A stretch of 64,000 nt of DNA from Bostrychus sinensis (Eukaryota > Chordata > Actinopteri > Gobiiformes > Eleotridae). This document shows positions 1 through 11,914 of this stretch, piece by piece. Location: NCBI GenBank assembly GCA_020698575.1, contig CM036243.1, positions 14,809,903-14,873,902 of the forward strand. The letters run 5' to 3'. Position 1 is the stretch's first letter; each line of letters begins with the position of its first letter. Under the pieces are notes generated by a model. It searched no databases. It was given only the letters and a program-made list of their open reading frames with translations, and was not told the DNA's origin. The position numbers were made by a program, and so were the translations under genes.

Positions 1-2014
1 AATTTGCTTGGCTTGCTTCTCACAGTTTAGAAACTGATGCTGGCATAACAACATGAAACTTGGGAGGTGCTAAAGTACAAGCAAAGAAATACAGTCTCAG
101 TATGTCACATATCCATTAATAGACAACTGTGGGTTCCATGTCACATTGACAGCGGGATTTTTAATCCTTGTATCTCAAACTAAAATTATACACTTATAAA
201 CATGTTCTTCTTAATATTTTTGGCTTTTCTCTTCATCTAACCCTATCCCCTGCATACACTTCTCTCACACCAACTAACTTCATTCACTTTCACTATCCAT
301 AAATCTTGTTTGGTCACCCTGTAGGACTCCTGTCTGGCAGCTCTACTCACTGCATCCTTTTATCACCATATTCACTACACTACATCTGTACATGTACAAA
401 CCATCTCAATCTGGCCTCTCTGACATTATCTCCAAAACATCTAACACAAGCTGTCCCTTCTATGTACACATTCCAGATCCTATCCATCCTTGTCACCCAC
501 AAAGAAAACCTTAACATCTTCATCTCTGCTTCCTGGTCTCACCACCGGCTTGCAGACCTTTCATTTATACTAAAACCTAATGCAACACACCTGACACTTT
601 TCTCATTCCACTCCAACCTTCTTGCATGCGCCTCTTCACTCTCTGTGACTCTGAACCATTGACGTTACTTAAAATCCTGCAACATAAACAAGTTATACGA
701 CTAGGTTAAAGGCCTGTGTTTTCAAAAGTGAGGGCGTGCAAGTGAGCAAGAGGCCAGCCAAGATAATGCGTCTGTGTTAGAAATGCATGCTTCTTGTTTA
801 TTTGAGATCAGAAGTCATTATGAGACATTAAAGCCATTCAATACACTGCCTTATTGATTCCGTCTATCTCTCATAGTTGCATTAAATATTCATGAGCAGC
901 CAGGCACTTCATTCCCCCATAACCACAGATACCAGGCAGATGAAAGCTTTAACATACCCACTGTCATTTAGAAGAATATTCTCACTCAAACTCCATCCTT
1001 CACTGCATAAATGCTCATAACAAATTAAATTACGTGCACAATTTCCACAGCCTGTGTTCCTTCAGCTCTCTCGGTGATAATGCACAAAGACAGATATGAA
1101 ACGGGTTGAGGGTGGCATTTAAAATAATCAGCAAAAAACAAGGCTAGAAATGAAAAATACAAAAAGAGAAAAAGACTGCACCGTGCACAAGAGATTGGAA
1201 AAAGAGGGGGAAAACTTGAGGATGTTATCACCTGAATTATTAATCAAGATAATTCAACTCCCACTGACAAGAATATCTATCTCTGCACCGCGCTGCATTC
1301 ACACACACACACACGTTTTGCAAAACCATAAATACTGGCACGCTCGCACATTCATTCTCACATATGAACATGACACTTTTATCTCCGCCACTCGACACTT
1401 ATCTGCTTAAAATGGGTCAAGACAAAATGAGAATGGAGGAAGTTGTCATGGCGTGAAAGAGATAGACAAGAAGAGAGGATAGATACACAGGAGAGGGAGA
1501 GAGGGGGAGGGCAGATAAGTTGTGGGCTGTTTGATAAGGAAAAAAAGTTCCCATTAGGACTCAACAAAGGCTTCCAAGGAAGGTCACCTCAAGTCTGCTA
1601 ATACAGTACTCGAGCCACTGTGCCACTATAGAGGTAAAACAAATTCAAAGCGCCATTCACTAGCAAACAGGAACATGCTGTATCTAACATGAAGTCTTAA
1701 CAATATGACTTTTCCAAAGATAAAGCTGTGTTCAAAAATCAATGGACCCTTTAAGTTTACAATAACAATAGGCTTTAATAATAAACACTTAAAACCTTTA
1801 AACTTTTTTTAGCTTACTGTAAATAAATCCATCTTTTCAGTTGATTCTACTACCTTGAACTGAATTTTTTTTTGTTTTTTTTTTTGTTGTTGAAATAATT
1901 AAAAATGTCAAGTGTTAGCCTTAATCACGCCGGCACAGTTGGTGGCAGCATGTAATTAGGCATGCATGCAAAGCCATTAATACACATGAAAAAGTAGTTA
2001 AATCAACTTCTAAT
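1..2014. other. Intergenic, no gene recognised
   Basis: AT-rich DNA with only short open frames and no family I recognise. It contains a short CA run near 1300 and a purine-rich stretch near 1480-1515. I see no splice-flanked exon and no transposon ends. Confidence 0.5.
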
Positions 2015-2495
2015 TGATTATATTACCAAGCTGTTATCTGTTATATTGTTATTCGTTATGGCATCCAGTATGTGGTACAGAAACCTACCTGTGCAGTCAA
2101 AGTCTAAACTTTCGGACCTTGTTAAAAGGAAAACCACCAGATGTATGCTTATCCTACCTTTATTAAAAGTCTGTGGCCTGAGAAGCTCCAAAATTGCAAA
2201 GGACCTGATACATGTCCTGAATGCAGAATTCGAGATGCTTCTGTCAGGTTGTAGGTTTAGGCTGCTCAAATGTAAATTTAACAGATATAGAGAGATTTTA
2301 TTGCAGCATCTGTTTGATTTGTCAATGGAAATTCAATAAGAGCACTTATGATCCCACCATAAAGTAGCACTTGCATAGTTTCTATATTGTCACTATATTT
2401 TATTTTTATTGATACTGTTTCTAATGTGTGTCTTTTTAGTCAATTTTATTGTACCAAAGAAGAAACAATAAAGTATACTTCACCTTATATTGTAT
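2015..2495 (+). pseudogene. LINE retrotransposon 3' end (reverse transcriptase C-terminus plus 3' tail)
   Basis: The + frame from 2046 to 2339 reads like the C-terminal end of a LINE ORF2 as found in fish: an SxWYxNL-like motif near its start, then a stretch ending LLSGCRFR and a Phe/Arg-rich end before the stop codon. About 150 bp follow, ending in an ACAATAAAGTATACTT-type tail, which is common at LINE 3' ends. Only the last ~100 residues remain, so this is a 5'-truncated dead copy. The antisense frame over the same bases is a shadow. The family assignment (L2-like or related) is from memory of motif style. Confidence 0.55.
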
Positions 2496-3544
2496 TTAAG
2501 GGTTTGAGTATATTTTACTTGACAGTCAATGAGTTAAGCTAATTGCAATTAATGGTTGAGTTAACTGCACTCAAGTTTTTGTTTATCATTACTTGATTTT
2601 TTTAGTGCAGTCACTTTCCACAAAGTAAGCTCAACTTATCCAGGTGTACAGTGTAAGTTAAGCAATACCACCCAATTTCTCCAGAAAGAAACATCTTTAT
2701 TTACCAGTTTTAGTTTGCTCAAAATGAATAGAAATAATAACTGCTTTAGTAATTGTAAAAGAAGTGGTTGGATCTACAGTATATACCGGAAGGAAGCAGA
2801 GGATAAAATATGTTTTCTGTGTAAGCCTGATCAAGAAAGATAATCTAATTCGCTTGCTATGAGCCAGTCGAGCTAACCCACAAACACATGAAATGCCCCA
2901 GAGCTATACCAGTCATACATCTCTTTCATAGCAAATGCCTTGTCAGGGATTTTTTTTTTTCTTTTCTTTTTTTTATTGCCATCGGCTTTGTAGTAATTAT
3001 GTTTCCGTTTTTTGAGATCTAAATTGAATCACACTGAGGACAAAAAGGCATCACAATGCAAGCTGACAACCCATGACACTTTATCAAAATGTGGCCATAC
3101 TGAACTTTAAAAGGCAAAAGGCTTCTGTGTGTTGTTTTCAGGCAAATTTTTAATTAAATGGTCAAGTTCTAGGCCAGTATTAAAGCATGTTAGAGAAAGG
3201 GCATAAATAGGACTAAAAGCAAGAGTATTTTCCTTATTACTCTTTCACAACATCCATAAATCAACAATTTGGTCTTCCTCTAGGCCTCCATTTATTCATA
3301 TCTTCACTATCCCTCGCCACTCTCTTGTACACCTTTCCTTTTATTCTTGCTGAAAGTCTTTCTCACACAACACACCTGACACTTTTTTCCACTGTTTGAG
3401 TATGTTTGCACACGTCACTAGCATTTACAGTACAGTTATTTCACCTGAATGGCTGACAGGTGTGCATCAATATTTATTTATACACATCACATAGTATCAG
3501 CTTGTTACCATAGACACTAAACTGTAAAATAATTTGTTATTGAT
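2496..3544. other. Intergenic, no gene recognised
   Basis: AT-rich sequence with a T-rich tract around 2950-2975. No exon, repeat end or RNA gene could be identified. Confidence 0.5.
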
Positions 3545-3660
3545 TCATTCATTTTCTGATCATATTAAGAGTCACAGGTGGCTGGAGTTCATCCCAGCAT
3601 CTCTGGGCCTGAGACATGGTAGTTGCACACCTTTACGTGGAGATAAACAAATTTGACATA
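3545..3660 (+). repeat. Dispersed repeat fragment (GTCACAGGTGGCTGGAG type)
   Basis: Carries ATTCATTCATTTTCTG followed by a GTCACAGGTGGCTGGAGTTCAT-like segment. The same unit is seen near 11915, 12690 and 35815 and, inverted, near 43680-43850. It is a common moderately repetitive sequence of fish genomes. This copy keeps only the first ~100 bp. Confidence 0.6.
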
Positions 3661-5863
3661 TTGGAACTCATTCAAATTTCTATAAATTGCACTACATTAA
3701 CTGGATAACACAATTTACTCAGTAGCTCTGAAGTCTAGTGTTTAGAGTAATACTAATTTTTAACGTGGACACATTCTGGGTCACTTGTTGGCTAGCATTT
3801 TTAGTCTACAATGCCATATTTATTCAAAAGCAATATTTTGATTGCTGCACCTTCTGATACATTTATGTAGGCCTACCTTTAGGGGGCAGTTACTAAGTTA
3901 GAGACAGATTTTTCTTTGTTGTGTTCCTGATTTGTTTTCCCATGTACAGTGCAGCCACAGCTTTTTACTGCTGTCATTAGTCTACCTCTCCATGTCAGTA
4001 AAGTATAAGGAAAGTAACAGCAGCAGCATAGATTTTTAAGTGTCCACTATTACCTTGGTTTTACTAAATGGCTCTATAAGACAACATTTAACCACAGTCA
4101 GTGGAAGTCTGACAGCACAGCATCTTCTTGTGGCTTGATGCTAATGCTGCATACTTGCCTACAAAAACATTTAAAGGTAGTAGTGCGTATCCGTGTATTA
4201 ACATTTTCCCCAAACAGGCATCAATGAGTTAAACCCCAGTGTTACATGTGCATAGGAATAGGCCATTGGCAGATTTTCATAAAAATGCAATTATTGCGTC
4301 TGTCACTTTTGATTACTGTGTAAAATATCCTTGTGTTCTCGCATTTAGTGCTACAAACATTTAGTGGTACTAGATAAAGGGGCATTACATTATGAGCTTT
4401 CTGTTATAATGTTCCCTCATCAAAAACATATCTGGAGTTGTGTTTTGGTTCATTCGTGCATGTTTGAGTATTCCTCTATTCTTTACATTGAGTTTGTGAG
4501 AGGCCAAAACGCCCCCCTCCCCCTTCACAGCCCTGCCCTGTTCAGGAAGCACTGACACAGCTCACGCCTCCTCCTCCGCAACCAAACAAACCCACTCCTG
4601 AACTGCAGCGGACACCGCTCAAACAAAGCTTCTGCACTGACGTGTTGTTGTGAGGAGCACTGAAGGGGCGTGACAGCAGCAGGACAGCAGGGAGGGAGGG
4701 CTCTTAAAGTGACAGGAACCTAATCTGAGTGTTTCTCAAAGAGTCAAATGATGAGTTTCTTCAAATAAGGTTTTTTCAATAATTATTGCGTTTTCTGACC
4801 AACAAAATGTAAGATGCAGATCTCGATGTGTCTTAAATGAATTTAAAAGACACACACACGCACAAAAAGCTTCAGGCTCTTTAAGTACCCAGACCACATT
4901 AATCAACCACTTGCAAAATCTGAAAAATTAAAATACTTTTATTCTCCATCTGACTGTGGGAATGACATGTACATTGTAGCAAATGCTACTTTGCTAAAGT
5001 ACGCTAATAAAGAAGCTAAGGTCCAGGTCTAGCCTATGTTAACGTTTCTGTAATGTAAAACAACAAAATGCATTGCAATTATTACGACTTTTTTTCTATA
5101 AAATGTATAGTAGAAGAACAAAGGCTCACTTACACAAAAATTTTGTATTACACTGGGATAATGTTGTTTTCATAATAGTTTTTTATTGCATCTGGATTCA
5201 TCTCCCTGAGGAACACTGAGCTGTTTCTTTATCCTAATGCACACTTTTTCAGCCTTGAAAACTGAATACAGTCCTCATAAAGAAACATTTCTCTTCTCAT
5301 GTAGTTCGCCGCCTCAGGTTAATATGCATCTATAAATAAAACCGGGTGTTAATAAAAACACATTTAACATATGTGAAGTTACTGAAGCATGATTAATGTG
5401 TTGTTCAGCTAACTTTGTCTGCTACATTTTCATTAAGCTTTTCCCTCTGGTGCCAATATCGTGGCAATCAAGAAGGAGCGCATCATGACAGGACACTTAC
5501 AGTAATTTGTCAGACGCCTCCTGTTGTTCACATTATGACTTTTCCTGCAACATCATTTAAACCGGCATCTGCAAAAACTGTTGCACACCACCGACTGAGG
5601 TATTTTAATTATATTGTTCAAAACTGCAGAAACATACAAGAGAAAAATGTCATCCCCGGGTGTTACGGAGAGAAACAGAAGCAGATGTTTATTGGCTATA
5701 CATATTATAACTTTTTTTTTCATTTGGGCAAACTTTGACAAAACTGCTTACTGCTTTCTCATATTGGAAATAACAATCATTATGTTTATGCAGAACTCTG
5801 AGTGTTTCTGTGTGAACAACAATTGGCCATGGCATGACTTGCGTTTTCCTGACTGCCGCTGTT
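3661..5863. other. Intergenic with a GC-rich patch at about 4505-4720
   Basis: Mostly AT-rich. The patch at 4505-4720 is clearly richer in G and C, with C-runs, CTCCTCCTCCGC and GGGAGGGAGGG. It could be a small regulatory island or the core of an old transposon (it ends in CTCTTAAAGTGACAGG), but I find no matching terminal repeats and no exon. The remaining open frames look like chance. Confidence 0.4.
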
Positions 5864-5871
5864 GTGTAAAT

Positions 5872-6486
5872 CAGTGTTTCCCAACTAGGGGTACAGGGAC
5901 CCCTTGGGGCACGCTAGCTCATTGCAGGGGGTACATGGAGTTATATGATCATTCATAGTACTTTTATATATTTGGTTTTAGAGACTAAAATAAACCTAAA
6001 TCAGGACTAGGATAGTGAGGGATGGGGCAGTAAAACAGGGACTAAACCAGAACTAAACCTGGTCTGAACCAGGTCTAAACCAGGTCTAAACCAGAACTCA
6101 ATCAGGAAAAAAATGGTATAAAACCAGAACTAAAACAGGAATCAACCAGAACAAAACAAGGAACAAACCTAAACCAGAACTAAACTAGGTCTAAATCAAG
6201 TCAAAACCATGTCAAATCGGGGCTAAAGTAAGACTAAACCATGACTAACCCATGCCAGAAACCAGAACAAAACTAAGATTATGTTAGCCAGGTCCAAACC
6301 AGGACTAAACCAGCAACAAACCATGTCTATACCAGAAATTAAATAGATCTAAACTAAGTCTAAACCAGGTCAAACCATGCCTAAAACCAGAACAAAACTA
6401 AGACTAAACCAGGACTACGCCAGGTCCAAACCTGGACTAAATCAGGTCCTGGGGGTGCACGAAACCAAAAAGGTTGGGAACCACTG
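5872..6486. mobile_element. Non-autonomous hAT-type element with an internal minisatellite
   Basis: Starts CAGTGTTTCCCAAC and ends GTTGGGAACCACTG, a terminal inverted repeat of hAT type. It is bracketed by a perfect 8-bp target duplication GTGTAAAT at 5864-5871 and 6487-6494, the signature of hAT integration. The 615-bp body has no transposase. From about 5985 to 6460 it consists of a degenerate tandem array of a roughly 10-20 bp unit related to GACTAAACCAG and GTCTAAACCAG. Flanks and ends are intact, so the boundaries are firm. The family name is unknown to me. Confidence 0.9.
5985..6460. repeat. Degenerate minisatellite (GACTAAACCAG / GTCTAAACCAG units)
   Basis: Imperfect tandem copies of short units reading ACTAAACCAG, TCTAAACCAG or GAACAAAAC, all on one strand, filling the core of the hAT element. 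Divergence between units indicates age or alternating unit types. Confidence 0.85.
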
Positions 6487-6494
6487 GTGTAAAT

Positions 6495-7219
6495 GGTCCC
6501 TAATGCTGCTTTCAAGTTCTCTGGGCATTTAATAGAAGTGCTAACTGTATGTAGTGCTAACACCATACTTTATAATAATTGTTTTATTTATAAATATCAT
6601 TGGTAACACCATGTATAAAATGACACTCAACATAATCAGAAGAATGTGTTCCTAGCAACTGTGCACATTACCGTATCACACAAATGTTTACAACACAATA
6701 GACAAAAAAAAAAAAAAAAAAAAAAAAACAATAGCTAACAGAGAGTGACTTAAAATGTGTTTCTTCACCATTACACACCAGCAAGTGTCCCTTATTGAGT
6801 GTGCCAGCAGACTAAAGTCCTGATTAATTGTTGTTCACATACAGCAATAGCCCAACAGTTAACACATTATCCAGGTCTGTTAGTGCAATGAAGAGATGAG
6901 GCATACAGTTTAAAATGCTGTTTTTGGAGTATTGCTATTTTCCGTTTAATACTTGTAGTTACAAGAGTTTAAAATCATTATTTCTAGCCCCTCACCCATA
7001 ATAATCCCACAGTACACAGGATTTGCTGGATAAAATGGAATGGGCCATGTGGAAATGTTTAATAAGAAATCCTTTGGGACTCCTGCACTCTATGTAAATG
7101 AATGTAAATTGTCTGTCATGCATCAGCCAGTGTTCGAGTTTCCTTAGAAGGTATTTCATGTAATTATGCAGATATCATAAATAATATACAACATTAAAGG
7201 ATAGAGCAAAATACAGAGG
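6495..7219. other. Intergenic, poly(A) tract, no gene
   Basis: Nothing recognisable apart from a poly(A) run of about 26 bases at 6703-6728. Confidence 0.5.
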
Positions 7220-7475
7220 GCTTCCAGTTTTCAGCAACCATTTCACTATTTACATACATAATTCAACTCTTCAAAATCTATGCTCAATATTCAGAAGTAC
7301 TACTGTTTTATTTGTCACTAAAAGCAGTAATAAAATGTATTCTGCATTAGTCAGTTCGTGTTTGTTTGAATGCCACATTTGTAATATAAAGTATGGCTAT
7401 AAAATGCCCATATAAAAACGAATGAGACTGCATTCAGCGGTTTCAGCAGTTCATTTATCTAATAACTTCAAGCAG
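7220..7475 (+). repeat. Direct repeat, copy A (about 260 bp)
   Basis: Begins GCTTCCAGTTTTCAGCAACC and ends AACTTCAAGCAG. It aligns along its whole length, with small gaps and point differences, to 11582-11848 in the same orientation. No terminal inverted repeat or coding potential was seen. It is either a local duplication or an unnamed interspersed repeat. Confidence 0.85.
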
Positions 7476-7986
7476 AGACCCGGAACACAGGAGAACAGGC
7501 ACACAGTTATCAACAGGACTCCCTTCCAAATGTGCAACATTTACACAGCTTGGATTTCTTTATGAAAATTGGAATAAGTTGTATAAAGGGACTGCTGTCT
7601 TTGATAGTATGTACACTCTGTTGGAATAATGTTGTTTTTTTTTTTTCCAGTAATCATCAAGAATCAAACATTCAGAAAAATCCGAGTTGGTGTGTTTAAG
7701 TGAATGCGCTCTCTTAGGAGTAAAGATTGTCTTTTTAACCAACTTTGAAACAGAAAACACAGTTGAGTACAGTACACTTCTGCTATATACAGTATAGGTG
7801 TATACAGTATTTACATGTGCAATTACAGTATATGCTTCACCTGAGTGACAGGTTGGATTGGATGTTGCACTGATGATTCTATATTTAGTGATTTTACTGC
7901 AGCTAACAGTATAGAAAGCTAGAAAAGAAGTATACTGTAGACTATACTAAAATGTATTAACAACCTATTTTCGATTATGATCAGGG
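7476..7986. other. Intergenic, no gene recognised
   Basis: AT-rich sequence with a T tract near 7635 and several scattered ACAGTAT(A) motifs around 7770-7940. No exon or transposon end was found. Confidence 0.45.
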
Positions 7987-8243
7987 CAGTGTTGTAGTCG
8001 AGACACCAGTTTTCAAGTCTAAGTCACACTGAACTCGTCAGTGTTCAAGTGACTGAAGGCTGATCCAAATCAAGTCTGACTGCAGTTATTAGGACTTAAA
8101 GTAAGAGTCAGAGTCACAAAAAAGTCAAGTTTAAGTTGAGTTTGAGTGTAGTCGTCTGGAGTTGAGCTGTAAGTCAAAATCAAGTACGAATCCTTTAAAA
8201 TGATTAAGATAGCAGTTCTGTATACTCAGTTTTTTTATATATA

Positions 8244-9889
8244 CAGTCGTATGAAAAAGTTTGGGCACCCTTGATCATTTTCAAGATTATCCTTTATAAA
8301 TCCTTGGTTGTTCGGATCAGCAATTTCAGTTAAATATATCATATAGCAGACAAACACAGTGATATTTGAGAAGTGAAATGAAGTTTATAGGATTTACAGA
8401 AAGTGTCCAATAATTACTTAAACAAAAGTAGGCAGGTGCATAAATTTGGGCACCCCAACAGAAAAATTCCATACTTCAATACTTAGTAGATCCTCCTTTT
8501 GCAGAAATAACAGCCTCTAAATGCTTCCTATAGCTTCCAATGAGGGTCTGGATCCTGGTTGAAGGTATTTTTGACCATTCTTCTTTACAAAACATCTCCA
8601 GTACAGTCAAGTTTGATGGTGCCTGAGCAGAGACAGCCCGCTTTAAATTGCACCACAGATTTTCAATAATATTCAGGTCTGGGGACTGAGATGGCCATTC
8701 CAGAACTTTGTACTTGTTCCTCTGCATGATGCCTTGGAAGAATTTGAGCAGTGTTTAGGGTCGTTGTCTTGTTGAAGTATCTAGCCCCGGTGCAACTTCA
8801 ACTTTGTCACTGATTCTTGAACATTGTTTGCAAGAATCTGTTGATACTGACTGGAATCCATGCGACCTTCAACTTTAACAAGATTTCCAGTCCCTGCACT
8901 GGCCACACAGGCCCACAGCATGATGGAACCACCACCAAATTTTACTGTGGGGAGCAAGTGTTTGTCTTGGAATGCTGTGCTCTTCTTCCGCCATGCATAC
9001 CGCCCCTTGTTATGTCCAAATAACTCAATTTTAGTTTCATCAGTCCACAGCACCTTATTCCAAAATGAAGCTGGCTTGTCCAAATGTGCTTTAGCATACC
9101 TCAAGCGACTCTGTTTGTGGCATGTGTGTAGAAAAGGCTTCCGTCGCATTACTCTCCCATACAGCATCTCCTTGTGCAAAGTGCGCTGAATAGTTGACCG
9201 ATGCACAGTGACACCATCTGCAGCAGGATCATGTTGTAGGTCTGTGGAGCTGGTCTGTGGGTTGAGTTTGACTGTTCTCACCATCCTTCGCCTCTGCTTA
9301 TCTGAGATTTTTCTGGGCCTGCCACTCCAGGCCTTAACTTGAACTGTGCCTGTGGTCTTCCATTTCCTCACTATGTTCCTCACAGTGGAAACTGACAGCT
9401 GAAATTTCTGAGCTAGCTTTTTGTATCTTTCCCCTAAACCATGATGTTGAACAATCTTTGTTTTCAGGTCATTTGCTAGTTGTTTTGAGGCTCCCATGTT
9501 GCCACTTTTCAGATGCAAGATGCAAAGAGGAGAACAACTTGCAACTGGCCACCTTAAATACCCTTTCTCATGATCGGCTTCACCTGTGTATGTAGGTCAA
9601 GGATCAATGAGCTTACCAAACTAATTTTGTGTTTCAATAATTAGTGCCAAAGGTATTAAAATCAATAAAACAACAAGGGTGCCCAAATTTATGCACCTGC
9701 CTACTTTTGTTTAAGTAATTATTGCACACTTTCTGTAAATCCTATAAACTTCATTTCACTTCTCAAATATCACTGTGTTTTTCTTGCTATATGATATATT
9801 TAACTGAAATTGCTGATCCAAACAACCAATGATTTATAAAGGATAATCTTGAAAATGATCAGGGGTGCCCAAACTTTTTCATTCGACTG
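8244..9889 (-). mobile_element. Tc1-like transposon, full length, long inverted repeats
   Basis: The 1646-bp element is flanked by TA on both sides (8242-8243 and 9890-9891), as expected for Tc1/mariner. It begins CAGTCGTATGAAAAAGTTTG and ends with the inverse. The inverted repeats extend about 213 bp (8244-8456 and 9677-9889), ending in GGGTGCCCAAATTTATGC-type sequence. It contains a single transposase reading on the minus strand. It is complete in length but its transposase is broken. Confidence 0.93.
8476..9518 (-). pseudogene. Tc1-like transposase, inactivated
   Basis: The N-terminal frame (minus strand, likely start near 9497 at MGASKQLAND) has a paired-like helix-turn-helix region (KLAQKFQLSVSTVRNI), the basic linker GRPRKIS and the first catalytic Asp in LWTDET. 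In the same frame it meets a TAG at 8781-8783 where the family normally has Trp, just before DNDPKH with the second Asp. A single-base frameshift then lies between DNDPKH and the downstream segment, which holds the SPDLNIIENLW motif with the catalytic Glu (8476-8727). All three acidic residues of the DDE triad survive, but one nonsense change and one frameshift prevent a full product of about 340 residues. DDE triad knowledge is from the Tc1 family. The breaks are read directly. Confidence 0.9.
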
Positions 9890-10293
9890 TATATCTAAAA
9901 TGTCTATTGTCTAATCTATTAAATTATGTTTGTTTTTGCATAGTGTAGCGCTGTCTCTGAAATAAAAGCAAACGAGAGAAGTGTGAGTTGCCAATGCCTC
10001 AGTCCAAGCTATGGACCATAAGTCTGAGTGCAAGTCCGAGTTATTGTCAGCAAGTCCGAGTCCAAGTCTGAGTTATTGATGACAAGCCAGAGTCAAAGTC
10101 CGAGTTACTGTCGACAAGTCAAAGTCATTGGTTCAAAAGTCAAGAGTCCAGTCAAGAATTCTGGTCAGTGAGAAAAGAGTTTGAGTGTAAGCCCTCAAAA
10201 CAACTGAGTCCAGGTTGAGTCATTAAGGCTTAAGCTCATGTCAAGTCTCTAAAAATAGCCTAATGACTTAATCTAAGTCCATGAGTACTCCAT

Positions 10294-11120
10294 ATATGGT
10301 TCAGAGTTGAATTATTGTAGACTTTATACAAACAGCTGGATGACATAAGGTTAAGCTATCACTGTAAATAATATATATTTAGATAGCAAAGTATTAGCAA
10401 TCCTTTTGTTTAACAGTGTGGTGTAGATTTTTTTTTTCTTTTATTGTTACATGCAGAACAATTAAGTATTTCATTGTTCTGTGCTTTTCAGGGTTTCAGT
10501 TATTATATATTAGTTAGAAAAGTTAGACTTACTTCAGAATTGTTCTAATTCTTTGCTCTGTTGCAGGTGTTGCATCTTGTTGTTACCCAGTGTGTTTGTC
10601 TTATACATGCTCTATAGGTGCATGTGCTGGTGAAAATGAGAATGTGATTAACAGCTTAGAAAAGCTGCCAAGGTTCAGCACTTATTTTTTTTGTGTGTGT
10701 CACAACTTTCTGAGTGAAAAGTGGCTTTTGGCACAAATATTCACATACACACTCCTTCATATGTACATGTGCCACAGCCTGTCCATGCACACCAGCTCTC
10801 ACACATTGTTGAGCTTATAACACACACTTCATTTGTGCTCTGACAGCTCGGTACATGCACTAGATGAAAGAATTGACAGTTCAAGGTGATGGCTGTCTCA
10901 AATCAATCCAGTGTTTTACTGTGGGATGTGAGCTCTGTGTACCCAATTTATCTGTGGGCTGTGGGGCTGTGGCTGGCCCAATGGAGGGTGGCCATGTGTT
11001 TATTACACTATATCGGGATGTCATAGGGCTTCATGTCTTTCACAGCCATCCTCAGAGTTGCAGGTTAAGAGATTTTACCATCTGGGGTATTTGGAAGACA
11101 ATACATGCTCATTGCTATTT
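10294..11120. other. Intergenic, no gene recognised
   Basis: AT-rich left part, then a more mixed stretch at 10850-11100. The open frames of 76 and 119 codons here have no recognisable motif and run into the neighbouring hAT element, so I treat them as chance. Confidence 0.45.
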
Positions 11121-11128
11121 GTCACCAG

Positions 11129-11529
11129 TAGAGCTGTGCAATGAATCGAATTTTAATTGTGATTACTATTTTGGCTCCCAACGATTACAAAATCTATGTA
11201 ATCGAGAAGAAACAATTAATTAAATTGGACTCTGAATGACACGCATGCTTGCTCTGCCCTCCCAAAACCTGCAGCAAAGCTAATTGGTAAAAGTGAGTTT
11301 ATTTACTCAAACGCTTCTGGAGCTAACACTGTTTAGGGATAAAAGTGAAAGTTAACAGTGAATCCATGTCCTTGTGTAGTGAAAGATGGACTTTACAGTG
11401 CTGTCAAAGCTGCATATGCTCTTGTCTTTGTCCAAAATTTTGTACATGAATAATCATTTAAATAATCATGCTTTCAATTAGGACCCAAATAATCATGATC
11501 ATGAATTTTTCCATAATTGAGCAGCCCTA
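11129..11529. mobile_element. hAT-type miniature element, TSD GTCACCAG
   Basis: Starts TAGAGCTGTGCAATGAATCG and ends AATTGAGCAGCCCTA. A perfect 8-bp target duplication GTCACCAG lies at 11121-11128 and 11530-11537. The 401-bp body has no transposase but has AATCAT-rich ends on both sides. Its termini resemble those of the elements at 20935, 33028, 48034 and 52934. Confidence 0.9.
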
Positions 11530-11581
11530 GTCACCAGTCATCAGTCTTCTTTAATGAATGTGAATTGAATGTGCGTATGGA

Positions 11582-11848
11582 GCTTCCAGTTTTCAGCAAC
11601 CATTTTAAAATTAGCATACATAATTCAGCTGTTCTTATCTAGTAATAAATGTTCAAAATTCTGAAGTACTACAGTTTTTATTTGGCACTAAAAGCAATGA
11701 TAAAATATATTCTGCATTAGTCAGTTCTTTGTCTCGTTGGTTTGAATACTGCAATTGTAATATAAAGTATGACTATAAAATCCCCATAAAATAAGTGGGA
11801 CAGCATTGAGCGCTTTCAGCAGTTCAATTATCTAATAACTTCAAGCAG
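11582..11848 (+). repeat. Direct repeat, copy B (about 265 bp)
   Basis: Second copy of the sequence at 7220-7475, same strand, about 4.4 kb downstream. Both start with GCTTCCAGTTTTCAGCAACC and share the TCTGCATTAGTCAGTTC core and the AACTTCAAGCAG end. The sequence around the two copies does not obviously align. Confidence 0.85.
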
Positions 11849-11914
11849 CAGCGATAGAGAGGAAAAGCAGACACGTAATTACTCTCATCCAAACACATAA
11901 CATTTAGATTACTC

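Larger units (their letters stand above)
7987..10293. mobile_element. Older repeat rich in AAGTC/GAGTC units, split by a Tc1 insertion
   Basis: The left part (7987-8243) opens CAGTGTTGTAGTCGAGACACC. The right part (9890-10293) continues the same style, with many AAGTCCGAGT and CAAGTC units, and closes near GAGTACTCCAT. Read together these look like one non-autonomous transposon of a type common in fish, with the complete Tc1 element at 8244-9889 inserted in it. The right end is degenerate and I cannot define a target duplication. Confidence 0.55.

Noticed and set aside
4505..4720. Promoter of a second gene
   Set aside because: GC-rich but no following exon or donor with coding sequence could be recognised; left as an unexplained patch.
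8817..9189. Plus-strand frames inside the Tc1 element
   Set aside because: Shadows of the minus-strand transposase.
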